This document shows positions 53,267 through 63,021 of a stretch of 64,000 nt of DNA, in pieces. The stretch spans positions 72,245 through 136,244 of the forward strand of contig JAFGCO010000069.1 of the NCBI GenBank assembly GCA_016932575.1, in the 5' to 3' direction. The stretch is from a bacterium. Lineage in GTDB: Bacteria; Zhuqueibacterota; QNDG01; JAFGCO01. Both the position numbers and the translations under genes were made by a program. The notes under the pieces are model-generated. The model was not told the origin of the DNA, did no database searches, and saw only the letters and a program-made list of their open reading frames with translations. How positions within the stretch are numbered: the first letter of the stretch is position 1; each line of letters starts with the position of its first letter.

Positions 53267-53598
53267 TCAAATATTCCTCTTATGCTCGGTTTCATGGAGT
53301 ATAACAGATAAATGTAAATTTCAAAAGCCGGTTTTAATGATTGATTAAAAAATCATCAAATACTCCCGTTTCTGTTCTCTGACAAGATGCAAATTGAAAT
53401 GAACATCGCTTTCTGATCAAGACCGATGAATAGATTGCATAAAATATGCCAAAACAGCAAACTGGCACTGCCGAAATGAAAAAGAACAGTTTTAACCGAT
53501 TTTATCTGAAGCAGAAAATCGTGTTTTACATTGTTTATTTTCTGTCTTTCAAGAAATAAATGGCATTATCGATAAATTATAATCTTCTGATTAGCAAC
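53267..53598. other. Intergenic region with hairpins and sigma54-like site
   Basis: No gene is seen in these 330 bp. Present are the sigma54-like site at 53436-53451 and a hairpin CGATTTTatCTG-aag-CAGAAAATCG at 53497-53521, about 85 bp upstream of the predicted start. An AT-rich inverted repeat that could end the surface operon lies at about 53532-53562 (GTTTATTTTCTG / CAAGAAATAAA). Confidence 0.4.
53436..53451 (-). promoter_or_regulatory. Sigma54-like -24/-12 element
   Basis: On the minus strand the site reads TGGCATATTTTATGCA, keeping GG and GC 10 nt apart and differing from consensus only at the -12 box (ATGCA for TTGCA) and a C-to-T in the -24 box. It would drive the exported-protein gene at 52703 with a leader of about 160 nt. 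Confidence 0.45.
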
Positions 53599-56493
53599 CT
53601 AACGCATCCTTAAAAGCAGTATTGAAATACGCCGATTCAAATAACGGCCCACCGGTGTCGTGTTATCTCCCAATTTAACCTGTCCGTAATTTTTCAGTTT
53701 TACAATCAGGGGTTGACTTTCACCATATCCTACAGGTGTTTCGATTCGGCGGCGCATATTGGCATAACGATCGGGATACGTCTCTTTCACCTTTTCAAGA
53801 AAAGCCTGAGTGAAATTACGGGCCCGTTGTCTGGATAGCCGGGCATTGACACCTTCCGGACCAATGACACATGCATGGCCCTCGAATCGCAAGGTTAATT
53901 TTGGATCTTCCGCCATCTCGTTTACCAGATCCAGCATTCGGTCCCAATAAAATTGATAGACCGGTTCTATCTTACCAAATTTCGCAGCACCGAAGACCTC
54001 TTGCCGCCGTATCGTCCGGCGCTCCCTCAGGAAAATGCTGTCCAATGGTGTATAGAATTGACGGCCCATAGTATCTTCAAGGGTAGCCTGAAATGAATAC
54101 CATTGATTTCTTGGAACCAGGCGGTTATTTTGATCCGAACCATCCCACCATAAATCAACAGTTATGCTGTCAGAAAATGGCGGATCATCTGATTCGTAAA
54201 TGACAATCGGATTCTTACCTATAAATAAATTAGCGACATACGCCGGTGAAACAATTCGAACCTGAAATGGAATACGATCCTTAACTGATGTGTCTACAGC
54301 GACTGAAACAGGATGAAACAATGTCTCTTCGAACTCTGTTTCCGTATCAAAACGCACAACCCGGTTCTGGGCTATGACTCTTTCTGCGTCTTCCGGAGTC
54401 CGATGTCGATTATTGGTATAAATTACTCTGTCATGACTGGTCATCACCTGCAGCTGCTCTGGAGGCACGCCCATATGAATCAATTGTTCCTGAACCGCTC
54501 TGGATCTTTGATCCGCCAAATCGGATGATTCATTTTCACTGGATGCGTCTACATATCCGGATATTCGAACAGATGTCAACGGATTGTCTTGCAGACGCTC
54601 GCTCAGTACGGAAAGGATAGGCGGTACTCCTAATGTGTTTGTATAATAATTTGGATCGACTTCAAAAGAGTTCGGCTCAAAATACACTTCGGTTACAATC
54701 GGAATATCCGTGGAATCATAATCCGTGGTCACCACTTCTACTGCATCAGGCACCAAAAGCTGTCCTTTGGGGATAGAGTAAACCAACTCCTGGAACAAAT
54801 TGTTATATTTCTGAAATTCCGCCACAGCAGAATCAGCGTCCACCATCATTTCAATGATATGGGGGCCATTGTGAGTTGTATTCCAGAAAATTTGGAATGT
54901 GGTATCCTCGCCCGCATCCAATCCGGATATATACACATTAGTCAATAGAGAATCTTCAGGCCAAAGTAAATCCGGGTGGACGTACTTGTCTTTCAGCCAG
55001 CAGCGGAATGCTTTTGCCGGTTTATCTCCTCGGTTGCTGACTGTAAAAAGAAACATGCCTTGCTCAGGAGTTGTGGAAATCCAGGGCACATGACGAAACT
55101 TGAAATCTGAAACCAGAAGATCGGCTGTAGGCACCACAATTTTGCCCACCTTTTCCCTGCCCAGCTTGGCCAGCCTGGCATGATGTGCCAAATCATAGGC
55201 AGCCACGGCCCAGTAAAAGACATCTCCCGGATTGGCGGCCATTAAATAGGATGTATCTGCCAGCGTTTCAATGATAAGCAGAGAATCCTGTAAACCGGAT
55301 TCCCAAAATGCCTGATAATCCTTTTCCACCAATTGAATGGTCTGATTGATGCGTCCCCGTAACCGATCAACCACCAATAAATACCTGACTTCATCAAATG
55401 GATCTGGATCATAGGCCTCTTCCCACGTCATCTTTATCCAACTGGTGTACGTGGTTTCGCCTTCAACTTCCTTCACCTCTTCCAGCCGGAACGGTTCCGG
55501 CGCCAAAGGATAATGAGAAACTGAGCCCCGATAAGTATGATGGAGAACCTCCCCGTAATCTACTGTTGCCAGATCAATAGCGAATGCATCACTAAATCTC
55601 GAAGGAAGCCCTAACACATGATTCATGACATCATCCCAGCGAAATCCGATGCCGATACTGAAATCTCCCAAATCATCATTCCACCGATATCCGGATCTCG
55701 CTCCCAGCAGATCCATCCACCAAACCTCGGTTCCGAACGCCCATTGAGAAGGCGAGCCAATAACCTGACTCCAATCCGATGCAAAAAGGACACGCCAGTT
55801 CCGGTAGGTGCCCATTAAAAAAGAGAAACCTCCGCGATACGTGCGCGGCAACTTTGTTTCTTCGGATTCAAACGTCATGCTTGCGCCCAGATTGGCAACG
55901 GAAAAACCAGCAGAAATATAGCCATACTGAAACCATTTTCCGATTCGAAATCTGGGAGACCTGAAAAGAAGGCCGATATCCGTGGCCACACCCATATCTG
56001 AATAGTCGGCCAAACGACTCTGTATGACCTTTGCCTGAGCGCCAATGGCGATGGTTCGGTGGAGCCAGTCCAATCGTTGTCCCAATGCTATTCCCGCGAC
56101 AAGATGGCTGAATGATGTGGGTTCTTCAGCGCCGCCGGTAGCATCCCAGGAGGGGGCACCGACATATTCGCATGAAATCCCGATACCTGTTTTATGGCTG
56201 CCAAGCATCCGGATTTGTTTGCCGAAAGAGAAACTGGCCTGATAAACATCGGCAAACCAGCGATTATATCCCAGTGACCATTGCCAGCGCCGCAGATGGC
56301 CCAGTCCTCCGGGATTCCAGTATAAGGTATAAATATCGTCTCCTACACCGGCAGAAACATTGGCCATACCGGCCTGTCTTGCACCCAATCCGATTTTTAA
56401 AAAGGGCAATCCCAAATCATCCTGAGCGTGCAGACCGGCTGTGATGAAAACAAGAGGTAATACGATTCTAATTGCAGCGTGATGGATTTTCAT
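53599..56493 (-). CDS. PorV-like barrel fused to CARDB and two OmpA domains
   Basis: The 964-residue protein has a signal peptide (IRIVLPLVFITAGLHAQ), then a PorV/PorQ-type outer-membrane barrel (about 25-320; LPFLKIGLGARQAGMANVSA, YWNPGGLG). A linker and CARDB-like domain follow (about 455-570; FTVSNRGDKPAKAFRCWLKD). The first OmpA-like domain (about 598-725) shows FEPNSFEVDPN and LADQRSRAVQEQL. After a beta-rich linker, the second OmpA-like domain (about 835-964) shows FEGHACVIGPEGVNARLSRQ. The barrel should sit in the outer membrane and the OmpA domains bind peptidoglycan. It follows the VWA/DUF11 gene by 12 nt and is co-transcribed with it. Confidence 0.82.
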   Translation of the reverse strand: MKIHHAAIRIVLPLVFITAGLHAQDDLGLPFLKIGLGARQAGMANVSAGVGDDIYTLYWNPGGLGHLRRWQWSLGYNRWFADVYQASFSFGKQIRMLGSHKTGIGISCEYVGAPSWDATGGAEEPTSFSHLVAGIALGQRLDWLHRTIAIGAQAKVIQSRLADYSDMGVATDIGLLFRSPRFRIGKWFQYGYISAGFSVANLGASMTFESEETKLPRTYRGGFSFLMGTYRNWRVLFASDWSQVIGSPSQWAFGTEVWWMDLLGARSGYRWNDDLGDFSIGIGFRWDDVMNHVLGLPSRFSDAFAIDLATVDYGEVLHHTYRGSVSHYPLAPEPFRLEEVKEVEGETTYTSWIKMTWEEAYDPDPFDEVRYLLVVDRLRGRINQTIQLVEKDYQAFWESGLQDSLLIIETLADTSYLMAANPGDVFYWAVAAYDLAHHARLAKLGREKVGKIVVPTADLLVSDFKFRHVPWISTTPEQGMFLFTVSNRGDKPAKAFRCWLKDKYVHPDLLWPEDSLLTNVYISGLDAGEDTTFQIFWNTTHNGPHIIEMMVDADSAVAEFQKYNNLFQELVYSIPKGQLLVPDAVEVVTTDYDSTDIPIVTEVYFEPNSFEVDPNYYTNTLGVPPILSVLSERLQDNPLTSVRISGYVDASSENESSDLADQRSRAVQEQLIHMGVPPEQLQVMTSHDRVIYTNNRHRTPEDAERVIAQNRVVRFDTETEFEETLFHPVSVAVDTSVKDRIPFQVRIVSPAYVANLFIGKNPIVIYESDDPPFSDSITVDLWWDGSDQNNRLVPRNQWYSFQATLEDTMGRQFYTPLDSIFLRERRTIRRQEVFGAAKFGKIEPVYQFYWDRMLDLVNEMAEDPKLTLRFEGHACVIGPEGVNARLSRQRARNFTQAFLEKVKETYPDRYANMRRRIETPVGYGESQPLIVKLKNYGQVKLGDNTTPVGRYLNRRISILLLRMR

Positions 56494-56505
56494 GAATCCC
56501 CCTCT

Positions 56506-59500
56506 TTAACGCACCACAATAAATTTATGAGCCTTCTTGACATTTCCGGAACGATATACCAACATATAAACACCCGACCCGACCCGGTGGTGAAACCGGT
56601 TGTTCCCGTCCCAGACTGCCTGATTCCATCCGGCCAGACAAGGACCGTCGACAATCGTATCCACCCATGCCCCCGCCAGATCATAAATAGCGATCTTTGC
56701 ATGCCGATTGCTACTAAGACGAAACCGTATGCCCAGTGTTTGATCCCGGGAAAACCGGAACACATTGTGATCAAGCCAGACAGCATCCCCGCTGCGCAGT
56801 GTCACCGATGCCGTATCAAAATAAGATGCCTGCCAGTCATCAACCGTTTCAAGAACCACCTGAAAATTTTCCTCCCGATTGTCGCTTCGCATCCGGGTAT
56901 CATTAAAGGCCGGACGGACCAAAACCGTGTCGCCCGGATTCAGCTTCTGATTTATGATAAAATTTTCCGCATAATCTGTAATGACCGAGCCATCTTCAAA
57001 TTCGATGGACAGTGACCATTGACCCGGTTCGATTTCTATGGGACTCATGACATACACCTGAACAGAATCTCCGGGTTCATTTTGTGACGGTATTACGAAA
57101 ACATACGGATCCGGAGGAATATCTCCTACAGCATATAATATGACTTCATCGGCATTGTTGTTCAGATTCCTGTCCCGGTCACATACAACTGAAACACTGT
57201 TGATTTCTTCCTCAATCCAGGGGGGCATCACTGAATTCAACCGACAGGAATAACAATACTTCACCTGATCGTTAAATCCATTCAATGAATTCAGATGCCA
57301 GGACAGTGTATCTCCCTGATATGTGTATGCAGCCTGATCATTAAATTCCAGTAAGGACAGATCATGAGCCATGATATCCCGTATCTCAAGATCATAGCAG
57401 GGCAATTTGCCTTGATTGGTTAATATCACTGTATAGTACACGATTTCTCCGGGATCTGCGTACCATAAAGTATCCCCATTCACGAAACGAAGAGAATCGG
57501 ATTGCACCAATTTCTGAACAACAACATCGGGCAGGGTAATAACAACGGAAGCTGTATCATTCCGGATCACTCCCCATATATCTGTGGTTTGAAAAATAAT
57601 ACGGACAGTCTCTTCTGCATTCACGGTACGCTGCCTGGTATCTGTAAAATCCGGCTGGATTTCAATCTTTTCATTCAGATTCAATGATGTGGCAGCAATA
57701 AACGGATCTGCATATGTATCACTGACCGTCTCATCCCCGTAAATCACCTTGAGATCCCAGGAAGCCACAGTAAAGGGGGTGATGACAGCAACCGCAACTG
57801 AATCGTGAGGATAAATTAACGTCGGAGCAGCGACGATATTTGGATAGGGCGGGGCAATCCCCACAGCGATAACTGTATCAACGACAGCATTGTTCTCCGA
57901 TACTGCATCATCAGGGCTGAAAACCGAAGCGCTGTTGACAAGCGGTACGTCCCAGGGCGGCATCAGACTGTCTACATAACAGGTATAGTACCATGAAAGG
58001 GAAGCATTGTGTCCGTTCAATCGGGGAATTTCCCAAATCAGGGTGTCATTCCGAATTTCGGATAATGGACGGGTTGCATTCAACCAATCCAGATAATGAG
58101 GAAGCACATCTTTTACCTGGATCGATTTTGCTGGCATTTCTCCGTGATTTTGAATGGTAAGATGATATACCACCGTTCCCTGAGGATAAACATACCAGGT
58201 CGTATCGCCATTTGTCATACTCGAAGAATCCCCGATCGCCTTTTTTTGTATAGACACATCCGCAGCCAAAAGCGGTATATATCTCAAAGTGTCCCGATCC
58301 ATGTTATTTGAAGTCATCTCGTCTCCTGGAATGGAGAGTTCAATCCATGTTCCCAGATTCTCTTCTATAAGTCGGGATAAGGTGTCTACAAAACAGCAAT
58401 AATCAAACCGGACTTCTTCGCCGACAAAAAGAGTATCAATAGTCCATGTCAATCTTTTCGGATTCGTCGTAAAAGTAGCATAGGGAACCGATTTCGGATG
58501 AAAATTATCCGGGAGGCTGTCTTCAACAGAGATATCAAACATGATAAAATCGCCTTCATTCGCGATATGCACTGTGAACCAGGCACTGTCGCCAGGCTGT
58601 ACTGTCCATACTGTATCGCTGTCTTCAATCTGGTATGTTTCTGAATACACGGATTTATTCACACTGACATCATAAATACCCTTAGGGGATCTGTATATCC
58701 CGATATCCGTTGCTGAAAATTCATAAGCATGGACATCCAGATCCAGCTGACGCCATGACAAATTTTTAAGTGTGTCCGAAGAGGCATGATGAAGCAGATA
58801 GTAATTTCGAAGCAAGCGCTCTGCATCTTCCACTCTGTCACGAAGAGAACCAACATCCTCGAAAGACCAGAAATATCCCCCACTTGCCATCGCTGCGCTT
58901 CTGAGCACAGAAGCGTCCGTTTCATTCTTTAAACCCATTATATATAGTGGAACACCCAATTCCTGTGCGTGCATGACCAGGTCATCCATTGTTGCACTGC
59001 TCCCCTGATCATCACCGCCGACGACAGCCATGACACCATTCCGCCTGGATCGACCGGCGGCCATATCAACTGCGGCCATTAAATTGTCCCACAGGCGCTG
59101 GCCACCTGCATTCGTTAAGTCTTGAATGCCCTGCTTAATTAAATTTCCGCTGTTTGTAAATGACTGTAAGGTGCTGACGGATTCATGACCGGCCATCAGA
59201 CAAACACGATCTCCACTTTGCAATCGACCTGTGAACGAAAAAAGAGCTGGTTTGATCATTTCGAGCCATCCGGAAGGGACTCCTCCTGTACTGACCAGGA
59301 GCGCCCAGGATGCACTGCTGTTGGTGAGCTCAGTCACCTGCATTCCTGGCCGTATATCGGAATCGGATGGGTAATCGGGATTATCACGATAGGTTTCATG
59401 AAATGAATTCCAGATATTGCCGACAGTGACGCCCGCCGGCGCATTGTCCTCCAAACGGTTCCAGACCTCGTTACTTGAGAGCCCGGGAACTGGATACACA

Positions 59501-61434
59501 TTTTGGTCATAGACATTCACCGCGGTTAATAAATCCTCAGGATATTTTGCCTTAATGCCCCTTATTGCATCGCGGAAATTAACATCGCTGATTTGAATGC
59601 CGAGATCTGTAATTTGCACATTTAATGTGCAAATATCAGCATTATTGGTTTCATCCAATTCTTGAATAGCCAGATCAGCATCGGCCCGCACCAGGATTTT
59701 ATAATTGCCTAAATCAGGAAATGAGACAGTGCCCTTTGCTATTGTTGTCATCCCAATATCGAGCATTTGCAGCGTATCATAATCCATGATTTGACCCTGA
59801 TATTCAAAACTGATTCGAAACGGCTGTCTATTATGTGCATTTCCCTGGTTCAGAACCTGAGCCTGCAAACTCACGCGCTGCGAAGGCGAAGCAATAAAAT
59901 CCGGAGATATGCAATCAATTGAAAAATCCGGCTGGCCAAATCCATTCACAGTAGCCCGATCCTCCTGAACAGTAAAAGCAGAATCTCCGTAAAGCTGGAC
60001 ATGGTTTTTCAGCACAATCGGTTGAACGGGCATGACGGGATCCAGTTTGGCCTGATACTGAATTTGAAGTGTTGTCGCGGCATCCAGACGGGGAACGGTC
60101 CAGCTGATTTGATGTTCGTTGATATTATCCAGCGTAATATTATCATCAAGCATCATTCCCGCCGATAATGCCGACAGGGAATCATCCAGCATATCGACAA
60201 TCTGAATTTCGGGATAGGCACCTTTCCCTTTGTTTTCAAGCTGAATGGTATAAGTGACCGTATCTGAAGCCATTGAATACCAGGTCTGTCCGCCAAGCGA
60301 ATAGACAACAGAGTCAGTTATTGCAGATTTCGAAACGTGTACATCTGTGGCATAATACGGAACAAAATATTTTCCACGACCGGTTCCTTCTCTCCAGACA
60401 TCCACAACATTGACTTCAACCCAGCGCCAGGTTCCATTGTGAAAGGGATCCGGACTTAAATGGCGCATGATATAATAACCGCGCAAATCACCATAAATCT
60501 TAAGAAAAATGGGATCAAGACGCCGGGAAGTTTCTCCATAAAAATATTTGCCTCCGGTTTCTCTGGCCAGTTGCAACAATACATCTTTATCAATACCCCC
60601 GCCAAGGCCAATGACAAACAGCTCGACATTTTTTTCATTGGCATGCTGGATGACTTCTTCCAGTGTCGTTTGATTATACATATTGTGATCATTTTTACCG
60701 TCTGTATATACAACGACCACACGCCGGCCGGCTCGATACTGAAGATGATTAATGGCTGTATCAATAGAACAGTAAAGAGAAGTGCCAATGCGTTCCACAG
60801 TTGAATCAGTAATTGCCGCCTTTAATAATAATGTATCCTGTGTCAATGTCTGACATATTTTAACTTCATTGCTGAATTTGATAATGCCAAACGGATCACG
60901 TCCACCGGTCTCACGGATAAGATCGAGCGTTGCTTCTTCAAGAATTCCCACATCGTCCATACTGCGGCTGTAATCCATGACGAGCATGACAGACAAACTA
61001 TAATCACACATGCGCACTTCGGTCACGCCAAAATAGTCGGAATTGGATTTCAAATTGGGATTTTCAGGAATTGATTTGTTTTCTACATGATATTCCACGG
61101 CGTTCCGCCAGGCTTCGCTTACATATTGACCATTATCTGTCATATCATTAAGCTTCAACCAGCGGTCTCTGGCAGCCAATTTGGGAACGTAATGACCTTC
61201 TTCATCATATACTTTGATCCGGCTCAAAACATAATATGGAAATGATGCTGTCACATTGTGAACAGTGGTGGATTCATCAATCCATATTGTATCGACCTGA
61301 ACTTTCAATAACTTTGGCATAGCAGATGCTATGGTAGGCATAAAAGCAAGGCCCATACTCGCAATGATAAATACTAAAAAGGAGCCTTTGCGAAACCTCG
61401 CCTGTCGCATGCTCCTCTGACTGCTATTATGCAT
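56506..61434 (-). CDS. Giant VWA/DUF11 surface protein with sorting tail
   Basis: The 1642-residue protein has a signal peptide (GSFLVFIIASMGLAFMPTIA). The first VWA domain (about 140-320) has an intact MIDAS motif (MDYSRSMDD; YTDGKND). DUF11/CARDB-type repeats follow, then a second VWA-like domain (about 705-890) whose MIDAS reads VSTGGV and is probably inactive. More DUF11 repeats follow (about 920-1070, 1095-1230, 1310-1430). A FlgD/type-IX-like tail (FRFSRDQTLGIRFRLSSNRH to KAHKFIVVR) ends it. It is probably a long surface adhesin or filament. It starts an operon with the PorV-OmpA fusion; a near-consensus sigma70 promoter is upstream. Confidence 0.85.
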   Translation of the reverse strand: MHNSSQRSMRQARFRKGSFLVFIIASMGLAFMPTIASAMPKLLKVQVDTIWIDESTTVHNVTASFPYYVLSRIKVYDEEGHYVPKLAARDRWLKLNDMTDNGQYVSEAWRNAVEYHVENKSIPENPNLKSNSDYFGVTEVRMCDYSLSVMLVMDYSRSMDDVGILEEATLDLIRETGGRDPFGIIKFSNEVKICQTLTQDTLLLKAAITDSTVERIGTSLYCSIDTAINHLQYRAGRRVVVVYTDGKNDHNMYNQTTLEEVIQHANEKNVELFVIGLGGGIDKDVLLQLARETGGKYFYGETSRRLDPIFLKIYGDLRGYYIMRHLSPDPFHNGTWRWVEVNVVDVWREGTGRGKYFVPYYATDVHVSKSAITDSVVYSLGGQTWYSMASDTVTYTIQLENKGKGAYPEIQIVDMLDDSLSALSAGMMLDDNITLDNINEHQISWTVPRLDAATTLQIQYQAKLDPVMPVQPIVLKNHVQLYGDSAFTVQEDRATVNGFGQPDFSIDCISPDFIASPSQRVSLQAQVLNQGNAHNRQPFRISFEYQGQIMDYDTLQMLDIGMTTIAKGTVSFPDLGNYKILVRADADLAIQELDETNNADICTLNVQITDLGIQISDVNFRDAIRGIKAKYPEDLLTAVNVYDQNVYPVPGLSSNEVWNRLEDNAPAGVTVGNIWNSFHETYRDNPDYPSDSDIRPGMQVTELTNSSASWALLVSTGGVPSGWLEMIKPALFSFTGRLQSGDRVCLMAGHESVSTLQSFTNSGNLIKQGIQDLTNAGGQRLWDNLMAAVDMAAGRSRRNGVMAVVGGDDQGSSATMDDLVMHAQELGVPLYIMGLKNETDASVLRSAAMASGGYFWSFEDVGSLRDRVEDAERLLRNYYLLHHASSDTLKNLSWRQLDLDVHAYEFSATDIGIYRSPKGIYDVSVNKSVYSETYQIEDSDTVWTVQPGDSAWFTVHIANEGDFIMFDISVEDSLPDNFHPKSVPYATFTTNPKRLTWTIDTLFVGEEVRFDYCCFVDTLSRLIEENLGTWIELSIPGDEMTSNNMDRDTLRYIPLLAADVSIQKKAIGDSSSMTNGDTTWYVYPQGTVVYHLTIQNHGEMPAKSIQVKDVLPHYLDWLNATRPLSEIRNDTLIWEIPRLNGHNASLSWYYTCYVDSLMPPWDVPLVNSASVFSPDDAVSENNAVVDTVIAVGIAPPYPNIVAAPTLIYPHDSVAVAVITPFTVASWDLKVIYGDETVSDTYADPFIAATSLNLNEKIEIQPDFTDTRQRTVNAEETVRIIFQTTDIWGVIRNDTASVVITLPDVVVQKLVQSDSLRFVNGDTLWYADPGEIVYYTVILTNQGKLPCYDLEIRDIMAHDLSLLEFNDQAAYTYQGDTLSWHLNSLNGFNDQVKYCYSCRLNSVMPPWIEEEINSVSVVCDRDRNLNNNADEVILYAVGDIPPDPYVFVIPSQNEPGDSVQVYVMSPIEIEPGQWSLSIEFEDGSVITDYAENFIINQKLNPGDTVLVRPAFNDTRMRSDNREENFQVVLETVDDWQASYFDTASVTLRSGDAVWLDHNVFRFSRDQTLGIRFRLSSNRHAKIAIYDLAGAWVDTIVDGPCLAGWNQAVWDGNNRFHHRVGSGVYMLVYRSGNVKKAHKFIVVR

Positions 61435-61496
61435 AAACCCCCCTAAGGCAAATGAAAACTGCAGTCATCCCCTGTTAAATAAATGTTATCTATCAG

Positions 61497-61525
61497 ATAA
61501 TAATCAATTTATGCAAAAATGTCAA
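61497..61525 (-). promoter_or_regulatory. Near-consensus sigma70 promoter of the surface operon
   Basis: On the minus strand TTGACA (61520-61525), 17 nt, then TATTAT (61497-61502). The -35 is exact and the -10 has one mismatch. The leader to the start codon at 61434 is about 55 nt. Confidence 0.7.
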
Positions 61526-61534
61526 GCAAAAATT

Positions 61535-61551
61535 GTTTCACAATGAAACAG
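61535..61551 (-). terminator. Hairpin terminator after the glycosyltransferase
   Basis: On the minus strand TGTTTCA-ttg-TGAAACA is followed by ATTTTT. It lies about 13 nt beyond the glycosyltransferase stop and just before the next promoter, so it insulates the surface operon. Confidence 0.6.
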
Positions 61552-61563
61552 TTTTATCTTTTC

Positions 61564-62742
61564 TTAGCCTGCCTTCTCAATAAGAGACAAAAGCTGAGAA
61601 GCACGATGGTGCCATGTATGGTGTTTCAGGATGTCGTCAGCGGCCGCCTGGCCGATATCCTTTCTCAGGCCGGTATTGTTTATAAGCTGATCAATACAAT
61701 CAATAAATTCCTGTATATTCCCCGGCTCACACAGCATCCCGTTTTTTCTATGTTCAATAATTTCAGGAATTTGACCAATCCGTGAAGCAACGACAGGCTT
61801 TCCACATGCCAGATATTCATAAATCTTTACAGGTGAATAATAAAAAAAAGGCAAGTATGGATAGGGAGCCAAAACAATATCCATGGCATGAATCAAAGCC
61901 GGAATTTCATGATGCGGAACGTACTCGATCATACAAACACGATTTGCAATTTTTCGGGATTGCACATACTGCTGTAATGAACGTTGCATCGGCCTGCCTT
62001 TTCCTACCAGTAAAAAAGCCGCCCGATCGTGCCTGGTTAAAAGGGCATCGATTAAAGCTTTCAACTGTTCCACACCATGCCAAAGCTGAAACGATCCGAT
62101 AAATCCGATGACCACATAATCGTCAATCTTCAAGTTTTCCCGCATGGTGTGATTGAGCGTATCCGGATGAAACCGGGAAATATCTGCGCCATTAGGAATC
62201 ACAGTCAAATGATTTGACGGCACTCCCCTTTCAACATAATGCTGCTTCAGTTGTTGAGAAACACAGAATGCTTTGCTTGCATTTAAAATAAACGCCATTT
62301 CCAACCGATCCAATAGACCATATGGCGAATAATAAAACTTTGCGAAATGCCGTATTTCATACATTACCGGACTGTCTACTTCTGCAATATAGGGAAGCTG
62401 AAAATGCCGGCTCAAAATTGGCGGTGAAAAAACATGGCTGTCCAGCCGTGCAATCAACACATCCGGTTTATTGTTTTGGAGAATTGAAAACTCTTCTCGG
62501 AGATAATTTAAATTTCGCAATATTTGATTCGGCTCATGTAAATATTTGTACAGCCGCTTTTTCAGAATAAACCGATATCTTTTTGATCCGTGAGTTTCAT
62601 CAACTTCTTTTTCTTTTCGCCAGTGAATATGAACCGAATGACCCAGTTTTCCCACTGCCCTGAAAAGTTCGATGGCTTTAATGGTTGATCCCAGTGACAT
62701 ACCATATAAATCGTAAAGATAATTAAAATAGGTAATCTTCAT
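61564..62742 (-). CDS. GT4-type glycosyltransferase
   Basis: The 392-residue enzyme has the GT-B fold: MKITYFNYLYDLYGMSLGST at the N-terminus, NHLTVIPNGADISRFHP at the hinge and IGFIGSFQLWHGVEQL at the start of the nucleotide-sugar domain. The donor-binding segment VKIYEYLACGKPVVASRIGQ carries the family's conserved Glu. It transfers a sugar from a nucleotide donor to a polysaccharide or lipid acceptor in the cytosol. The upstream 28 residues of the longer frame look like noise, so ATG at 62742 with GAGAG just before it is preferred. Confidence 0.88.
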   Translation of the reverse strand: MKITYFNYLYDLYGMSLGSTIKAIELFRAVGKLGHSVHIHWRKEKEVDETHGSKRYRFILKKRLYKYLHEPNQILRNLNYLREEFSILQNNKPDVLIARLDSHVFSPPILSRHFQLPYIAEVDSPVMYEIRHFAKFYYSPYGLLDRLEMAFILNASKAFCVSQQLKQHYVERGVPSNHLTVIPNGADISRFHPDTLNHTMRENLKIDDYVVIGFIGSFQLWHGVEQLKALIDALLTRHDRAAFLLVGKGRPMQRSLQQYVQSRKIANRVCMIEYVPHHEIPALIHAMDIVLAPYPYLPFFYYSPVKIYEYLACGKPVVASRIGQIPEIIEHRKNGMLCEPGNIQEFIDCIDQLINNTGLRKDIGQAAADDILKHHTWHHRASQLLSLIEKAG

Positions 62743-63021
62743 TTTCTCTCGGTTTTCAAATTTGCATGTTCCATGAATATGCTTCAAAATAATTGAACTC
62801 ACCATGAATATAACGAACATCAACAAAAAAACCCAATACAGAGGATCGTCAGTTTATTTTAAAAATATATGATGGTTTGAAAAAAATGGCATAATGAAAA
62901 CGAAACAAGGTTCCCCTTCAGCGGTTGCCATCCGGAAAACAGAATATGACTTTATTCAAGCCGGTAAATGAATTCTTACAGCACAACGATTACCACAGTC
63001 GATCATTTGCATATACTGAAC

